A DNA stretch of 64,000 nucleotides from Gammaproteobacteria bacterium (GTDB taxonomy: Bacteria > Pseudomonadota > Gammaproteobacteria > HK1). Made by a program: the position numbers and the translations under genes. Under the pieces are notes generated by a model. The model made no database searches. It was not told the origin of the DNA and saw only the letters and a program-made list of their open reading frames with translations. The stretch lies in contig WLWT01000003.1 in assembly GCA_012103455.1 (NCBI GenBank), positions 186,001 to 250,000 on the forward strand. Reading direction: 5' to 3'. Positions within the stretch are counted from its first letter, which is position 1, and every line of letters begins with the position of its first letter. Positions 23,413 to 32,245 of this stretch are shown one piece after another.

Positions 23413-24276
23413 TTATTTGAGTCCACGGGCTGAAAGAGCCTGGGCCAAGACTGCCGCGAAGACCACGCTGGCGCCCAGCAGTCCTAAGGGGGTAGGCGTC
23501 TCGTCTACCCCTATCCACACCCAGAGCGGTGCCAGGATCACTTCCGATAAAGTCAGCAGTGCCACCGTTGGCGCGTCGATGTAACGCGCTGCCACGGTAA
23601 TCAGGGCAAAACCCAAACCGAACTGAAAAGAGCCGAGGAAGATCGAGATGGCGAGATCGTGGCCGCCTATCTGTAACGAGTCCACCGCCAGCCAGGCCAC
23701 CGCCATGGTGACTAGCCCGGACAGGGCCGTGGCCGGTAATAAGTCGCGGCCGCGGTGGCGTTGCATGATGATCAACATGACGGCGTAGGAGCCGGCGGCG
23801 ATGAATGCGATGAACATCCCGGTAAGCCCGCCGCTGTCCAAGCCGTCCACTACCATGATGCTGACGCCGCTCAATGCCGCTGCCGAGGCGAGGAGGGTTT
23901 TGCGATCCGCACGCTGGCGAAATAGCAACCAGCCGAGGCCGGCGGTGAGCAATGGGCTGGTGCTCAAGATCACCACGGTGTTGGCGACACTGGTGTGCAG
24001 TACGGCTATCACGTAGCAGATGGCGCCGCTGCCTAGGGCCAGCGAGACCAGCGCGCCAGGCCAGCCTATGGCGACCACGGCGGCGGCGAGGCGGCGGCCG
24101 TGTTGCCAAAGCAAAAACAAACCCATGCCTATGAACAGGGTTAGGGCGCGGTAGAACAGGATCTGAAAGCCGTCCGCCGATTCCACCAGGCGGATGGCGA
24201 TGCCGCCCGTGCTCAAGCAAACACCGGCGATGAAGCTCAACACAACGCCAGCCAGGACTTGTTTGCGGCTGTTCAT
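23413..24276 (-). CDS. EamA/DMT-family transporter
   Basis: The 287-residue protein has ten hydrophobic segments arranged as two EamA repeats, each with the family's glycine-rich helices (GVCLSTGGIAIRLVE at the start; LGSFQFGLGFALITVAARYIDAPTVALLTLSEVILAPLWVW in the second half). It is an inner-membrane metabolite exporter or importer of unknown substrate. It converges with the selenoprotein gene; only 15 bases separate the stops. Confidence 0.85.
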   Translation of the reverse strand: MNSRKQVLAGVVLSFIAGVCLSTGGIAIRLVESADGFQILFYRALTLFIGMGLFLLWQHGRRLAAAVVAIGWPGALVSLALGSGAICYVIAVLHTSVANTVVILSTSPLLTAGLGWLLFRQRADRKTLLASAAALSGVSIMVVDGLDSGGLTGMFIAFIAAGSYAVMLIIMQRHRGRDLLPATALSGLVTMAVAWLAVDSLQIGGHDLAISIFLGSFQFGLGFALITVAARYIDAPTVALLTLSEVILAPLWVWIGVDETPTPLGLLGASVVFAAVLAQALSARGLK

Positions 24277-24365
24277 GGGGCGGTGTTGCTTGGCCTGCGG
24301 TTCGGGTGACGCATTGTGCCAAAATGGTGTACTTAGCGGGTGTGTTTTATGGTGTTGGAGCGGCT

Positions 24366-24845
24366 ATGGCTGGTGGTTGGTATGAGGACTTTGCGGTCGG
24401 TGACGTTATCCGCTCCGCCGAGGGGACGCTGAGCGTGGATGACGTGACGGCTTTTGGCCGGCGCTATGATCCGCAGCCGTTTCATACTGATCCCGAGGCC
24501 GCCGCGGCGTCCGATTTTGGTGGCCTGATCGCCAGCGGTTGGCAACTGGGGGCTTTCGCTTTTCGTTTGTTCATGGACACTGAACCGTTCGCACCCGGGG
24601 CCAGCTTGGGCTCGCCGGGTTTGGAATATCTACGCTGGCGCCGGCCCGTGCGGCCAGGGGACGTGCTGCGGGTGGAGGTAGCAGTGACCGACAAGCGGGT
24701 GTCGCGGTCGAAGCCGGACCGGGGGCTGATCGGCTTTGATTGGCGTACTTACAATGGCCGTGGCGAGGAGGTTATGGCCTCCCGCTCGATCCAGATCATT
24801 TTTCTGCGCCAGATCATTTTTCCGCGTGATAGTCGTTCAGCTTGA
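24366..24845 (+). CDS. MaoC-like dehydratase domain protein
   Basis: This hot-dog-fold protein contains TVDDVTAFGRRYDPQPFHTDPEAA-type sequence with the catalytic Asp-His pair (YDPQPFHTD) of R-specific enoyl-CoA hydratases, and GLIASGWQLGA. I place the start at 24366 after TTGGAGCGGCT. A short duplication near the end produces QIIFLRQIIFPRD. The TGA stop is part of the TTGA target duplication of a MITE, so the native 3' end may have been altered. It probably hydrates an enoyl-CoA. Confidence 0.8.
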   Translation: MAGGWYEDFAVGDVIRSAEGTLSVDDVTAFGRRYDPQPFHTDPEAAAASDFGGLIASGWQLGAFAFRLFMDTEPFAPGASLGSPGLEYLRWRRPVRPGDVLRVEVAVTDKRVSRSKPDRGLIGFDWRTYNGRGEEVMASRSIQIIFLRQIIFPRDSRSA

Positions 24846-24986
24846 GGGCATCTGCTAAAAATAGTCATTTTTTCGTGAGTGCAATGAAGCACCGCGCGCG
24901 CAACCGCAGTGTCTAGGTGATACCTGAGGATTGGAGCACGGCGCCGACGCCGCAATCGCGGAAAAAGTGCATTTTTAGAGGTGCCC
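24846..24986 (+). mobile_element. Type A MITE, 141 bp, TTGA target duplication
   Basis: The ends are GGGCATCTGCTAAAAATAG and TTTTTAGAGGTGCCC. TTGA repeats flank it at 24842-24845 and 24987-24990. The body has the conserved GTGAGTGCA...GAAGCACCGCGCGC and GCCGCAATCGCGGAAAAAGTG segments. No protein is encoded. Confidence 0.95.
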
Positions 24987-25156
24987 TTGAGTGGGCGAAG
25001 ACCATTGATCCATACTGGCGCTTGGCCGTAGCCCATGCCACCTCCCTCCGTTTGGGGAAGCACATCACCTGTGGGGCCGTATCGTTGTCGAACCGACTGT
25101 TCGAAGCCGATCGCATAAGGAGGGATTGCTACCAAGGCTCGCGATAGGAGGTTTGT

Positions 25157-25888
25157 ATGAGACTGTCAGCACCTATTTACCGCCTGAAGCGAGAGGCCAA
25201 GATGTTGGCCCGGAGTGAGGGCATTGCTTTGCATCGGGCGCTGGACCGTATCGCTGAGCGCGAAGGGTTCAGCGCCTGGAGTTTGCTTGCCGCACGGGCC
25301 GCAGATGCGGCGCCAGCGAAGACCTTATACCCTCGTCTGGTGCCCGCAGACATGGTGCTGCTCGGCGCCCGCCCCGGGCACGGCAAGACACTGATGAGCC
25401 TTGAACTCATGGTGGCGGCCATGCGAGCCGGCCATCGCGGGGTGTTCTTTACACTCGAATACAGTGCAGCAGATATGCTGGCCGCATTTCAGGCCATCGG
25501 TGAAGATCCGAACACGTTCGGGAGTCGTTTCGAGTTCGACAACTCCGATGCCATCAGCGCGCACTACATGATTGGCCGATTGGATAGGGCAGCTCGCGGC
25601 ACCCTGGTGGTGGTGGACTACCTTCAGCTTCTTGACCAAAAACGCACTCATCCAGGTGTGATGGAACAAATCCGGTCGCTCAAGACATTCGCGCTTCGCC
25701 GTGGAGTCATCTTCATATTCGTGTCGCAGATCGACAGGTCTTATGCGGCCACTCAAAGAACAGTTCCGGCGCTAGAAGATGTGCGGTTACCTAATCCGTT
25801 GGATCTATCTTTATTCAGCAAGTCTTGTTTCTTGCATGATGGCGAAGTCCATGTGGCGGCGATGAACGAGTCTTTGCGTGGCCGGTAA
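25157..25888 (+). CDS. DnaB/KaiC-like P-loop ATPase
   Basis: A Walker A GARPGHGKTLMS at about residue 70 and a Walker B LVVVDYLQLLDQ at about 155 identify an SF4 (DnaB C-terminal) RecA-like domain, with the YLQL signature of replicative helicases. The preceding 60 residues (REAKMLARSEGIALHRALDRIAEREGFSAW) form a small helical domain. At 243 residues it lacks the DnaB N-terminal domain, so it is a stand-alone helicase-like ATPase. The start has an ideal TAGGAGG ribosome site. The gene sits alone between two inverted MITEs. Confidence 0.75.
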   Translation: MRLSAPIYRLKREAKMLARSEGIALHRALDRIAEREGFSAWSLLAARAADAAPAKTLYPRLVPADMVLLGARPGHGKTLMSLELMVAAMRAGHRGVFFTLEYSAADMLAAFQAIGEDPNTFGSRFEFDNSDAISAHYMIGRLDRAARGTLVVVDYLQLLDQKRTHPGVMEQIRSLKTFALRRGVIFIFVSQIDRSYAATQRTVPALEDVRLPNPLDLSLFSKSCFLHDGEVHVAAMNESLRGR

Positions 25889-25963
25889 AGCCGCATGTGT
25901 TGCGATCTGGTTTGTTGCTATCCGGTTTCATGATCGGCGCTCGGGTCCACACCTAATGCTTGA

Positions 25964-26104
25964 GGGCACCTGCTAAAGATGCACTTGTTCCGCGATGGCG
26001 GCGTCAGCTCCGTGCTCCAATCCTCAGGTATGACCTTTACACTGCGGATGCGCGCGCGGTGCTTTCCTGCACTCACGAAACAATGACTATTTTTAGAGGC
26101 GCCC
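25964..26104 (-). mobile_element. Type A MITE, 141 bp, TTGA target duplication, inverted
   Basis: On the minus strand it starts GGGCGCCTCTAAAAATAG and ends AGCAGGTGCCC. TTGA flanks both sides (25960-25963, 26105-26108). It lies in opposite orientation to the copy at 24846. Confidence 0.95.
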
Positions 26105-27037
26105 TTGAGAGGCTGCGCGTGCGGCGATAGCTTGTTGCCGAGCTAGTAGCCGTTCCGCCCGCACCACTACCGGTATATCTATCATAGCGCCGTCGATGGC
26201 AAATGACGCCCGCCCCTCGCGCTTGGCCTCTTCGTAACCATCAACGACTTTGTGCGCCCAGGTGATCTCTTCTGTGCTGGGGCCGTATTCTTCATTGACG
26301 ATACTGACTTGCGTGGGATGGATGCAACTGGCGCCCATGAAGCCGAAGGTGCGCGAGCGCCTCACCATTTGCCGGAACGCATCCATGTCGCTGAAGTCGG
26401 CCACGCTTGAGATAAATCCTAGTGGCATGACGCCAGCGGCCATGGCGCTGATGATCATATGCTGCTTGGGATGCAATAAAGTCTCGTGGGTGGGCGCCAT
26501 GTTACAGGCGGTGGCGAAATCCTCGCCGCCTATGCTGGCGCTGACGATACGCGGCGAAGCGCGCAGGATTTCATCGATTTTCAAGAACGCTTGCGGCGTT
26601 TCGATCATGGCGAGGAATTTTATCTTACCTTGCGGTAATCCTCTGCGTATCTCCAATTCGCTCACCAGTTCATCGAATAGCTGCAAATGAACGGCCCCTG
26701 AAATTTTGGTGATAGCCAGTCCATCCACGCCTTCCACTACGCAAGCTTCTATATCGCGTACCGCGAGTGACAGTGGCCGGTTGATGCGCACTACCACATC
26801 GGCGCCGCCACGGCGTACTCGGGCCAGCGCCGGCTCCACCAGGCCACGAGCCCGCTCTTTTTCCGCAGGAGGAACGCTGTCTTCCAGATCGAGTTGGATG
26901 ACGTCCGCGCCCCGGGTGTGAGCGTGGTCAATGAATCGCTCTACGTTTGTGGGAACATAGAGCAACGAACGCCATAGGGGTAGCGAGTTCGGGGGCAGCG
27001 AGCCCGCAGGGAATGGGTCGATTGAGGTGGTTTTCAT
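26093..27037 (-). CDS. CitE-like HpcH/HpaI-family lyase
   Basis: The protein shows the CitE-type TIM barrel motifs: WRSLLYVPTNVERF at the start, DVIQLDLEDSVPPAEKE (metal and substrate loop), VVRINRP with its Arg, and ETPQAFLKIDEI, SIGGEDFA, GASCIHPTQV. Such enzymes cleave malyl-, citramalyl- or similar CoA esters. The start MKTTSIDPFP (27037) is preferred over 27076. The last four codons and the TAA stop (26093-26095) lie in the inverted MITE, so the native C-terminus has been replaced. Confidence 0.85.
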   Translation of the reverse strand: MKTTSIDPFPAGSLPPNSLPLWRSLLYVPTNVERFIDHAHTRGADVIQLDLEDSVPPAEKERARGLVEPALARVRRGGADVVVRINRPLSLAVRDIEACVVEGVDGLAITKISGAVHLQLFDELVSELEIRRGLPQGKIKFLAMIETPQAFLKIDEILRASPRIVSASIGGEDFATACNMAPTHETLLHPKQHMIISAMAAGVMPLGFISSVADFSDMDAFRQMVRRSRTFGFMGASCIHPTQVSIVNEEYGPSTEEITWAHKVVDGYEEAKREGRASFAIDGAMIDIPVVVRAERLLARQQAIAARAASQGRL

Positions 27038-27116
27038 CCGCTCATTGTACGCGCGAGAATGCCGGCTTCGCTGCAATGGATGGTGTTCATCTGGAATATG
27101 CGGGAGGGGTAGAGGA

Positions 27117-27503
27117 ATGACTGGACATGATGCGAGCCGCCGGCTGGATGAAACCGTGGCGCGTGCAAGGCGTGAGCGCGAGCAGCGTGAGGCGGGCTAT
27201 AGGGAGCAGGCGCTGCGCTTGTATCCGTGGGTGTGCGGGCGCTGCCAGCGTGAGTTTACCCGCGAGAATCTCTCCGAGCTGACAGTACATCACCGAGATC
27301 ACGACCACGACAACAATCCACCGGATGGGAGTAATTGGGAGTTGCTGTGCCTTTATTGTCATGACAACGAACACCGCCGTTTGGTCGATGCGCAGTTTGG
27401 AGCGGTTGGCGAGGAGGGAGGGAACAAAACCGCTGCCGCGACTCATCGTCCGTTCGAAGGTCTAGCCGCGTTGCTCGAAAAATCGCAAGGAACAGGCCAA
27501 TGA
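27117..27503 (+). CDS. yajD: YajD-family HNH nuclease
   Basis: The protein has CGRCQREFTRENLSELTVHHRDHDHDNNPPDGSNWELLCLYCHDNEH, a complete HNH/beta-beta-alpha-metal motif with two CxxC knuckles, as in YajD. The start ATG 27117 follows GGGAGGGGTAGAGGA; the longer upstream frame is rejected. The stop overlaps the start of the acetyltransferase gene (ATGA at 27500). YajD has no firmly known role; it would cut DNA. Confidence 0.85.
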   Translation: MTGHDASRRLDETVARARREREQREAGYREQALRLYPWVCGRCQREFTRENLSELTVHHRDHDHDNNPPDGSNWELLCLYCHDNEHRRLVDAQFGAVGEEGGNKTAAATHRPFEGLAALLEKSQGTGQ

Positions 27504-28035
27504 CCGAGCTTCGGACCACGCGACTGTGCTTGAGGATGTTCACTGAGGAGGATGTAAACGTCTATGCCACCATGTGCCAGGACCCGGAAGTTATGCGTTT
27601 TGTCGGCGAAGGGCGGCCGTTGACGCGGGCGCAGACGTGGCTTCAGGTGGCCGGTTTTATCGGCCACTGGCAGATCGCGGCTATGGGATGTGGGCACTGG
27701 AGGAGAAGGACACCGGTGAGCTGGTGGGCCGGGTCGGATTTGTACATCCTACCGGATGGCCCGGCATTGAACTCAGTTGGTTGTTGGATAAGCCTCAGTG
27801 GGGCCGCGGGCTGGCTATGGAGGCGGCCCATGCGGCTTTGCACCATGGCTATGAAGTTCTGGGATTCGACCGGATCATCGCTTTAGTGCATCCGGATAAT
27901 TTTCCGTCCGCGCGGGTGGCCGGTAGATTGGGTGGCACACGCTCGGAGAGCGCCTCATTGTTCGGTATGAGGCTACAAAGCTATAAGATTGAGCGGCGGC
28001 GGCGCAACAGTGAAGTGAGGGGAGGCGTGCGGTGA
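27500..28035 (+). pseudogene. GNAT-family N-acetyltransferase with frameshift
   Basis: The first frame reads MTELRTTRLCLRMFTEEDVNVYATMCQDPEVMRFVGEG. Near 27678 the reading moves to the frame RGYGMWALEEKDTGELVGRVGF and continues through LSWLLDKPQWGRGLAMEAAHAALHHGYEVLGF, the acetyl-CoA-binding GRG(L/Y)A motif of RimJ-like GNATs. One missing base explains the break, and all other motifs are intact. It is a recent pseudogene or a sequencing error. It is coupled to yajD. Confidence 0.75.
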
Positions 28036-28505
28036 AGGGAGCGGCCGAGCGGCCCTGGTGTTGGCCGGGGTGGTTTTTCTAGTCTCTGGTGTGTCCATGC
28101 ACGCCGTGGCGCACGATGCCGTCAAACGCCGGGAGCGGGTACCCCGGTACTCGCATGTCCCACCGGTGGGGGTTGTTGGATGACTTGCTTCCAGGCGGGT
28201 GCGAATGAGGCCGTGCTGCGGCGTTGCGTTATCTGAGTGGAGCGCAGGCAGCGAGCTTGGTTGCGGATCGAGCTAGCCGGCGAGGCGTTCGCGCCGGCTT
28301 CTGCTTTCAAAAGCAGTACCACTGGCTGCGACCGCCGTACGGCTGGCCTGTACTGCCACCTGCACTTTCGACGGGATGGCGCCGGCGCCTAGTCGTGGTT
28401 AGCTTGGCGCGCCTTGACGGGATGATTTAGCGCGCAGTTGGCCTGGTGTAGTGGCTAATGCGAGCGGTACCGCCTACCTGTCTTTTGGTGTTCGAACGAG
28501 CATGG
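28036..28505. other. Intergenic region with decayed sequence
   Basis: Just after the acetyltransferase a frame reads ALVLAGVVFLVSGVSMHAVA, like a signal peptide, and stops after about 45 codons with no domain. The rest shows no convincing gene or RNA. It may be the remains of a small exported protein. Confidence 0.3.
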
Positions 28506-28536
28506 TTGACCTTCCATAAACTGGAAGGTTTAGTCT
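28506..28536 (+). promoter_or_regulatory. CueR-type copper-responsive promoter of copA
   Basis: A -35 TTGACC (28506-28511) and a -10 TAGTCT (28531-28536) are 19 bases apart, the stretched spacing used by MerR-family activators. The dyad ACCTTCC-N7-GGAAGGT (28509-28529) fills the spacer and matches CueR operators. No cueR gene is in the window. Confidence 0.85.
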
Positions 28537-28599
28537 GTCCATCGCGTGATTTTTTGACCAGGGTTGTTTAACCAAGGCTGATCGAATAGGTGGATGCGG

Positions 28600-30984
28600 A
28601 TGACGGCGGCGAGCGGGACTGGATCTCTTGAAGTAGTTGAAAACTTGCGCCTACAGGTGGGTGGGATGTCTTGTGCCGGGTGCGCAGCCCGTTTGCAACG
28701 GACTTTGGGCGGCGTGCCGGGGGTGCAGGCTGCTGAGGTCAATTTCGCATTGGAGCGGGCCGAAGTCGCGTTCGATCCGGCAGCCACCGATGCCGGCGTT
28801 ATCGAACAAGCAACCCGGTCCGCTGGCTTTCAGGTGTTGGCCTCTGGCCCTCAAGGTGTAGATGGCCTGGGCGTAGATGACCTGGGAGCGGACGACCGGG
28901 GGAGGAACGGCTTGGAGGCTAACCGCTTGACGGGCCGGTTGAGCGGGAGCGGGTGGATGGTTTGGGGGGCGGGCGCTTTTACCGTGCCGCTGGTTGCCCA
29001 GATGATCAACCATTTAAGCGGTTGGTCTAGTCATGGGAGTGCTTGGACATTACCGCCATTGGTTGAGTTGTTGTTGGCCACCCCGGTGCAGTTCATCTTC
29101 GGTGCCAAGTTTTATGGTGGGGCTTGGCGCGCCTTGCGAGGAGGCAGCGCCAACATGGATGTATTGGTGGCGTTGGGAACCACCGCCGCTTTCGTGTTCA
29201 GCGTCTATTTGATGATTACCTTGGGCGAAGCGGCCCGCGGGCAGCTCTATTTTGAAGCGAGCGCTGTTGTTATCACCTTGGTTTTGGCCGGCAAGTTGAT
29301 GGAGGCGCGGGCTAAGACCGGTACTAGGGCCGCCATTGGAATGCTGATGTCCCTGCAGCCAGCCACGGCGCTACGGCGGTGTGCCGATGGGGAGAGCGAG
29401 GAGGTGCCGGTAGTTGCGGTGCGCGTTGGCGAGTGCCTCATAGTCAAGCCTGGCGCGCGCGTGCCGGTCGATGGGCGTATCACTTCGGGGGCCAGTGAGT
29501 TGGATGAATCCATGGTTACCGGCGAGGCTATGCCGGTGCCTAGGACGGTAGGGGATAGAGTGGTCGGCGGGACTATCAACGGCACCGGATATTTGGAAAT
29601 GAAAGCGGTTGCGGTGGGTGCCGATACGACGGTCTCCAAGATCATCGAATTGGTGGAACGGGCACAAGCCGGTAAGGCTGCGGTGCAGCGGCTGGTGGAC
29701 CGGGTGAGCGCCGTATTCGTGCCGGTGGTGCTGGTGCTGTCCGCCCTGACGCTATTGGCATGGATGCTCACCACTGGCGATTTCGAGTCCGCCCTGGTGG
29801 CGGCGGTTTCGGTGTTGGTGATCGCCTGCCCCTGTGCTCTTGGGCTGGCTACGCCAACGGCCGTGATGACCGGTATAGGCGCGGCGGCGCGGGCCGGTGT
29901 GCTCATCAAAGACGTTGCCGCGCTGGAGCAGCTCCACAGAGTCGATACGGTTGTTTTCGACAAAACCGGCACCTTGACCTCAGGTAAGCCCCGCGTAGTG
30001 GATATTCTGGTGGTGGACGCTTTGGGAGTAGACGTTTCAGGAGTAAACACTTCAGGGGCGGACATTGCGGGCGCTGGTGTGTCTCACAATGACTTGTTAC
30101 GCCAGGTGGCCAGTTTGCAGCAAAGTAGTGAGCACCCTGTGGCGGAAGCATTCGTGCGTGAGGCGAAGGCACGCCATTTGACGTTGGTAGAGGCGCTAGG
30201 GTTCAAAGCGGTGCCGGGGCGGGGGGTTGCCGGCGAGGTGCAGGGGCGGGCCGTCATCGCTGGTAATGAGGCGGCGCTGGCCGACGCCGGCATACCGTTG
30301 CCTCGATCCGGTCCTTGGGCGCAGTTTGCCGAGCGGGCCTGCAGCAATGGAGGCACTGTCGTTTGGATCGCAGTAGATGGTGAGATCCTCGGCATAGCGG
30401 CACTGGAAGATACCCTGCGAGAGGAGGCGGGCGCTGCCGTTGAAGCGCTGATCGCCGATGGCGTGAGGCCTGTGATCATGTCCGGTGATGGTGCCGGGGC
30501 GGTAGCCGCCGTGGCCCGCAAGTTGTCTGTTGCCGAGCATTTCGCGCGGATTGAGCCGGCGGGTAAAGCGCGGATGATAGAGCAGTTGCGGGACGGTGGC
30601 CGCACGGTGGCGATGGTTGGCGATGGTGTGAACGACGCACCTGCGCTAGCAGGGGCTGATGTGGGGATCGCCATTGGCGCCGGTGCCGATGTGGCGATGG
30701 AATCTGCCGGTATTACTCTTATGAGTTGCGATCCCCGTGGCGTCGCCGATGCGATTGCCATCGGGCGGGCGACGTTCACGAAGATTAAACAGAACCTATT
30801 TTGGGCTTTCGTTTTCAACGTGGGGGGTATTGGTATGGCGATGGGTGGTTTGCTGAGTCCCACGGTCGCCGGCGCGGCGATGGCGCTCAGCAGCGTGTGC
30901 GTGGTGGGCAACTCCTTGACTTTGCGGCGATGGCGTTCGTCTCGCTTTCGAGCGGCCACGGCCAGTACTAAAAACCACTGTTAA
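28600..30984 (+). CDS. copA: Copper-exporting P1B-type ATPase
   Basis: One N-terminal metal-binding domain with GMSCAGC is followed by the membrane part, the actuator TGEA, the transport-site CPCALGLATP, the phosphorylation motif DKTGTLTSGKP (Asp near residue 454) and GDGVNDAPALAGADVG. Eight membrane spans are expected. It exports Cu(I) from the cytosol. I prefer ATG 28600, six bases after AGGTGG, over ATG 28594. Two low-complexity inserts with repeated (G)VD.LG/SG units lie at about 28857-28910 and 30010-30080. Transcription should respond to copper via the operator 60 bases upstream. Confidence 0.95.
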   Translation: MTAASGTGSLEVVENLRLQVGGMSCAGCAARLQRTLGGVPGVQAAEVNFALERAEVAFDPAATDAGVIEQATRSAGFQVLASGPQGVDGLGVDDLGADDRGRNGLEANRLTGRLSGSGWMVWGAGAFTVPLVAQMINHLSGWSSHGSAWTLPPLVELLLATPVQFIFGAKFYGGAWRALRGGSANMDVLVALGTTAAFVFSVYLMITLGEAARGQLYFEASAVVITLVLAGKLMEARAKTGTRAAIGMLMSLQPATALRRCADGESEEVPVVAVRVGECLIVKPGARVPVDGRITSGASELDESMVTGEAMPVPRTVGDRVVGGTINGTGYLEMKAVAVGADTTVSKIIELVERAQAGKAAVQRLVDRVSAVFVPVVLVLSALTLLAWMLTTGDFESALVAAVSVLVIACPCALGLATPTAVMTGIGAAARAGVLIKDVAALEQLHRVDTVVFDKTGTLTSGKPRVVDILVVDALGVDVSGVNTSGADIAGAGVSHNDLLRQVASLQQSSEHPVAEAFVREAKARHLTLVEALGFKAVPGRGVAGEVQGRAVIAGNEAALADAGIPLPRSGPWAQFAERACSNGGTVVWIAVDGEILGIAALEDTLREEAGAAVEALIADGVRPVIMSGDGAGAVAAVARKLSVAEHFARIEPAGKARMIEQLRDGGRTVAMVGDGVNDAPALAGADVGIAIGAGADVAMESAGITLMSCDPRGVADAIAIGRATFTKIKQNLFWAFVFNVGGIGMAMGGLLSPTVAGAAMALSSVCVVGNSLTLRRWRSSRFRAATASTKNHC

Positions 30985-31025
30985 AGCGATAAGACCTCAT
31001 GCCGCGAATGCTCTGAGCTACATTC

Positions 31026-31166
31026 GGGCACCTCTAAAAATAGTCATTTTTTCGTGAGTGCAAGGAAGCACCGCGCGCACAACCGCAGTGTATAAGTCAT
31101 ACCTGAGGATTCGAGCACGGAGTTGACGCCGCAATCGCGGAAAAAGTGCATTTTTAGCAGGTGCCC
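31026..31166 (+). mobile_element. Type A MITE, 141 bp, ATTC target duplication
   Basis: The ends are GGGCACCTCTAAAAATAG and TTTTTAGCAGGTGCCC, with ATTC at 31022-31025 and 31167-31170. It lies between copA and the response regulator gene, 41 bases after the copA stop. Confidence 0.95.
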
Positions 31167-31334
31167 ATTCCCCGTTACGTGTGAGATTTGCCACTGCGTC
31201 CCTGCTTTGTGCCTATAGGATTGCTGCCCACGGCCTCTTCGCGTCTCGCCAAGTCTTCGCCAAACGCCATAGTTATGGCACAACTCATGGGCGCTGGAGC
31301 CGGGTTTTTAAATAATCAGCTATGGAGGCAAGCC

Positions 31335-31976
31335 ATGATTCGAATTTTGATTACGGATGACCAACGTTTGATGCGCACGGGGATCCGTGGACTTTTGAAG
31401 GACGTTGCGGATTTCAAAATAGCCGGCGAAGCCGAGACCGGTGAAGAGGCTGTCGCTGCCTGCCGCCGAGTGGATTTCGATGTCGCGCTGATGGACATAG
31501 ATTTGCCTGGTATTAGCGGGTTGGAGGCTACACAGCGTATCAAGATGCGATTTCCCAGCATTCAGATCATCGGCCTGAGTGAGCATCACAGCGGACCCTA
31601 TCCGCTGCAGATGCTAGAAGCTGGCGCGGTGGGTTATCTCAGTAAGAGCTGCGAGCGCTACGAGCTGGAAGGCGCCATTCGATCAGCAGTCCGGGGCGAG
31701 CGCTATGTGGGCGCTGAGGTGGCTAAAAGTCTGGTGTCGGCGCGCCTGAGCGGCGTGGCCGGGGCTTTGGACGCACTCAGCCAGCGCGAGTTGGAAGTCA
31801 TGTTGCAACTCAGCCGTGCGCGCAGCTTAAGACAAATTGCCGAGGCGCTGTCGCTCAGCCCCAAGACCATCAGTACCTATAGGACTCGTGTGTGCCGCAA
31901 GCTAGGGGTGAGCACCGATGTGGAGTTGACCCATGCGGCATTACGTACGGGGTTGTTGAATCTCGCCACCATTTGA
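31335..31976 (+). CDS. LuxR-type response regulator of the GacA/UvrY group
   Basis: This 213-residue protein has a receiver domain (ILITDDQRLMRTGIRGLL, phospho-acceptor in ALMDIDLPG, LSEHH, and Lys in YLSKSCE) and a C-terminal LuxR helix-turn-helix (LSQRELEVMLQLSRARSLRQIAEALSLSPKTISTYRTRV). The length and LxxMLExGAxGYLxKxC pattern fit GacA/UvrY, which controls CsrA-binding small RNAs. The start ATG 31335 follows TATGGAGGCA. uvrC, its usual downstream neighbour, is absent. The sensor kinase is not in the window. Confidence 0.8.
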   Translation: MIRILITDDQRLMRTGIRGLLKDVADFKIAGEAETGEEAVAACRRVDFDVALMDIDLPGISGLEATQRIKMRFPSIQIIGLSEHHSGPYPLQMLEAGAVGYLSKSCERYELEGAIRSAVRGERYVGAEVAKSLVSARLSGVAGALDALSQRELEVMLQLSRARSLRQIAEALSLSPKTISTYRTRVCRKLGVSTDVELTHAALRTGLLNLATI

Positions 31977-32001
31977 CCCCCTACCATTCGGTTCGGGGGG
32001 C
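31977..32001 (+). terminator. Weak hairpin after the response regulator
   Basis: A CCCCC/GGGGG stem (loop TACCATTCGGTTC) directly follows the stop. It lacks a T tract, so it is at best a weak or factor-dependent terminator. Confidence 0.3.
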
Positions 32002-32245
32002 ACCCGCTCCCTTGCGTTGCCGGTGTCCTTAGTCTGCGCTGAGCGCCCAAAATGTAGCTGCCGCTCATGGAACCAACAAATAACCCTAGCATATGGGACG
32101 CGGTATATAGACCCCTAAGAAAGTACGGGTTCGCAAACGCTCCGGGCGGTGCAAGATTCGATATAGGATTACGGTGTCCAAAAACGGGTGCAGGGGAAGC
32201 GCTCGATGTGGCACGCAATCTCGCCAGGGAGCGGCAGGGAGTATA

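Noticed and set aside
23324..24322. 332-codon ORF overlapping the EamA gene
   Set aside because: Arg/His/Pro-rich shadow in another frame of the same strand; the EamA frame has clear membrane repeats.
29247..30959. Long minus-strand ORFs opposite copA
   Set aside because: Low-complexity Ser/Thr/Ala frames caused by GC-rich third positions; copA explains the region.
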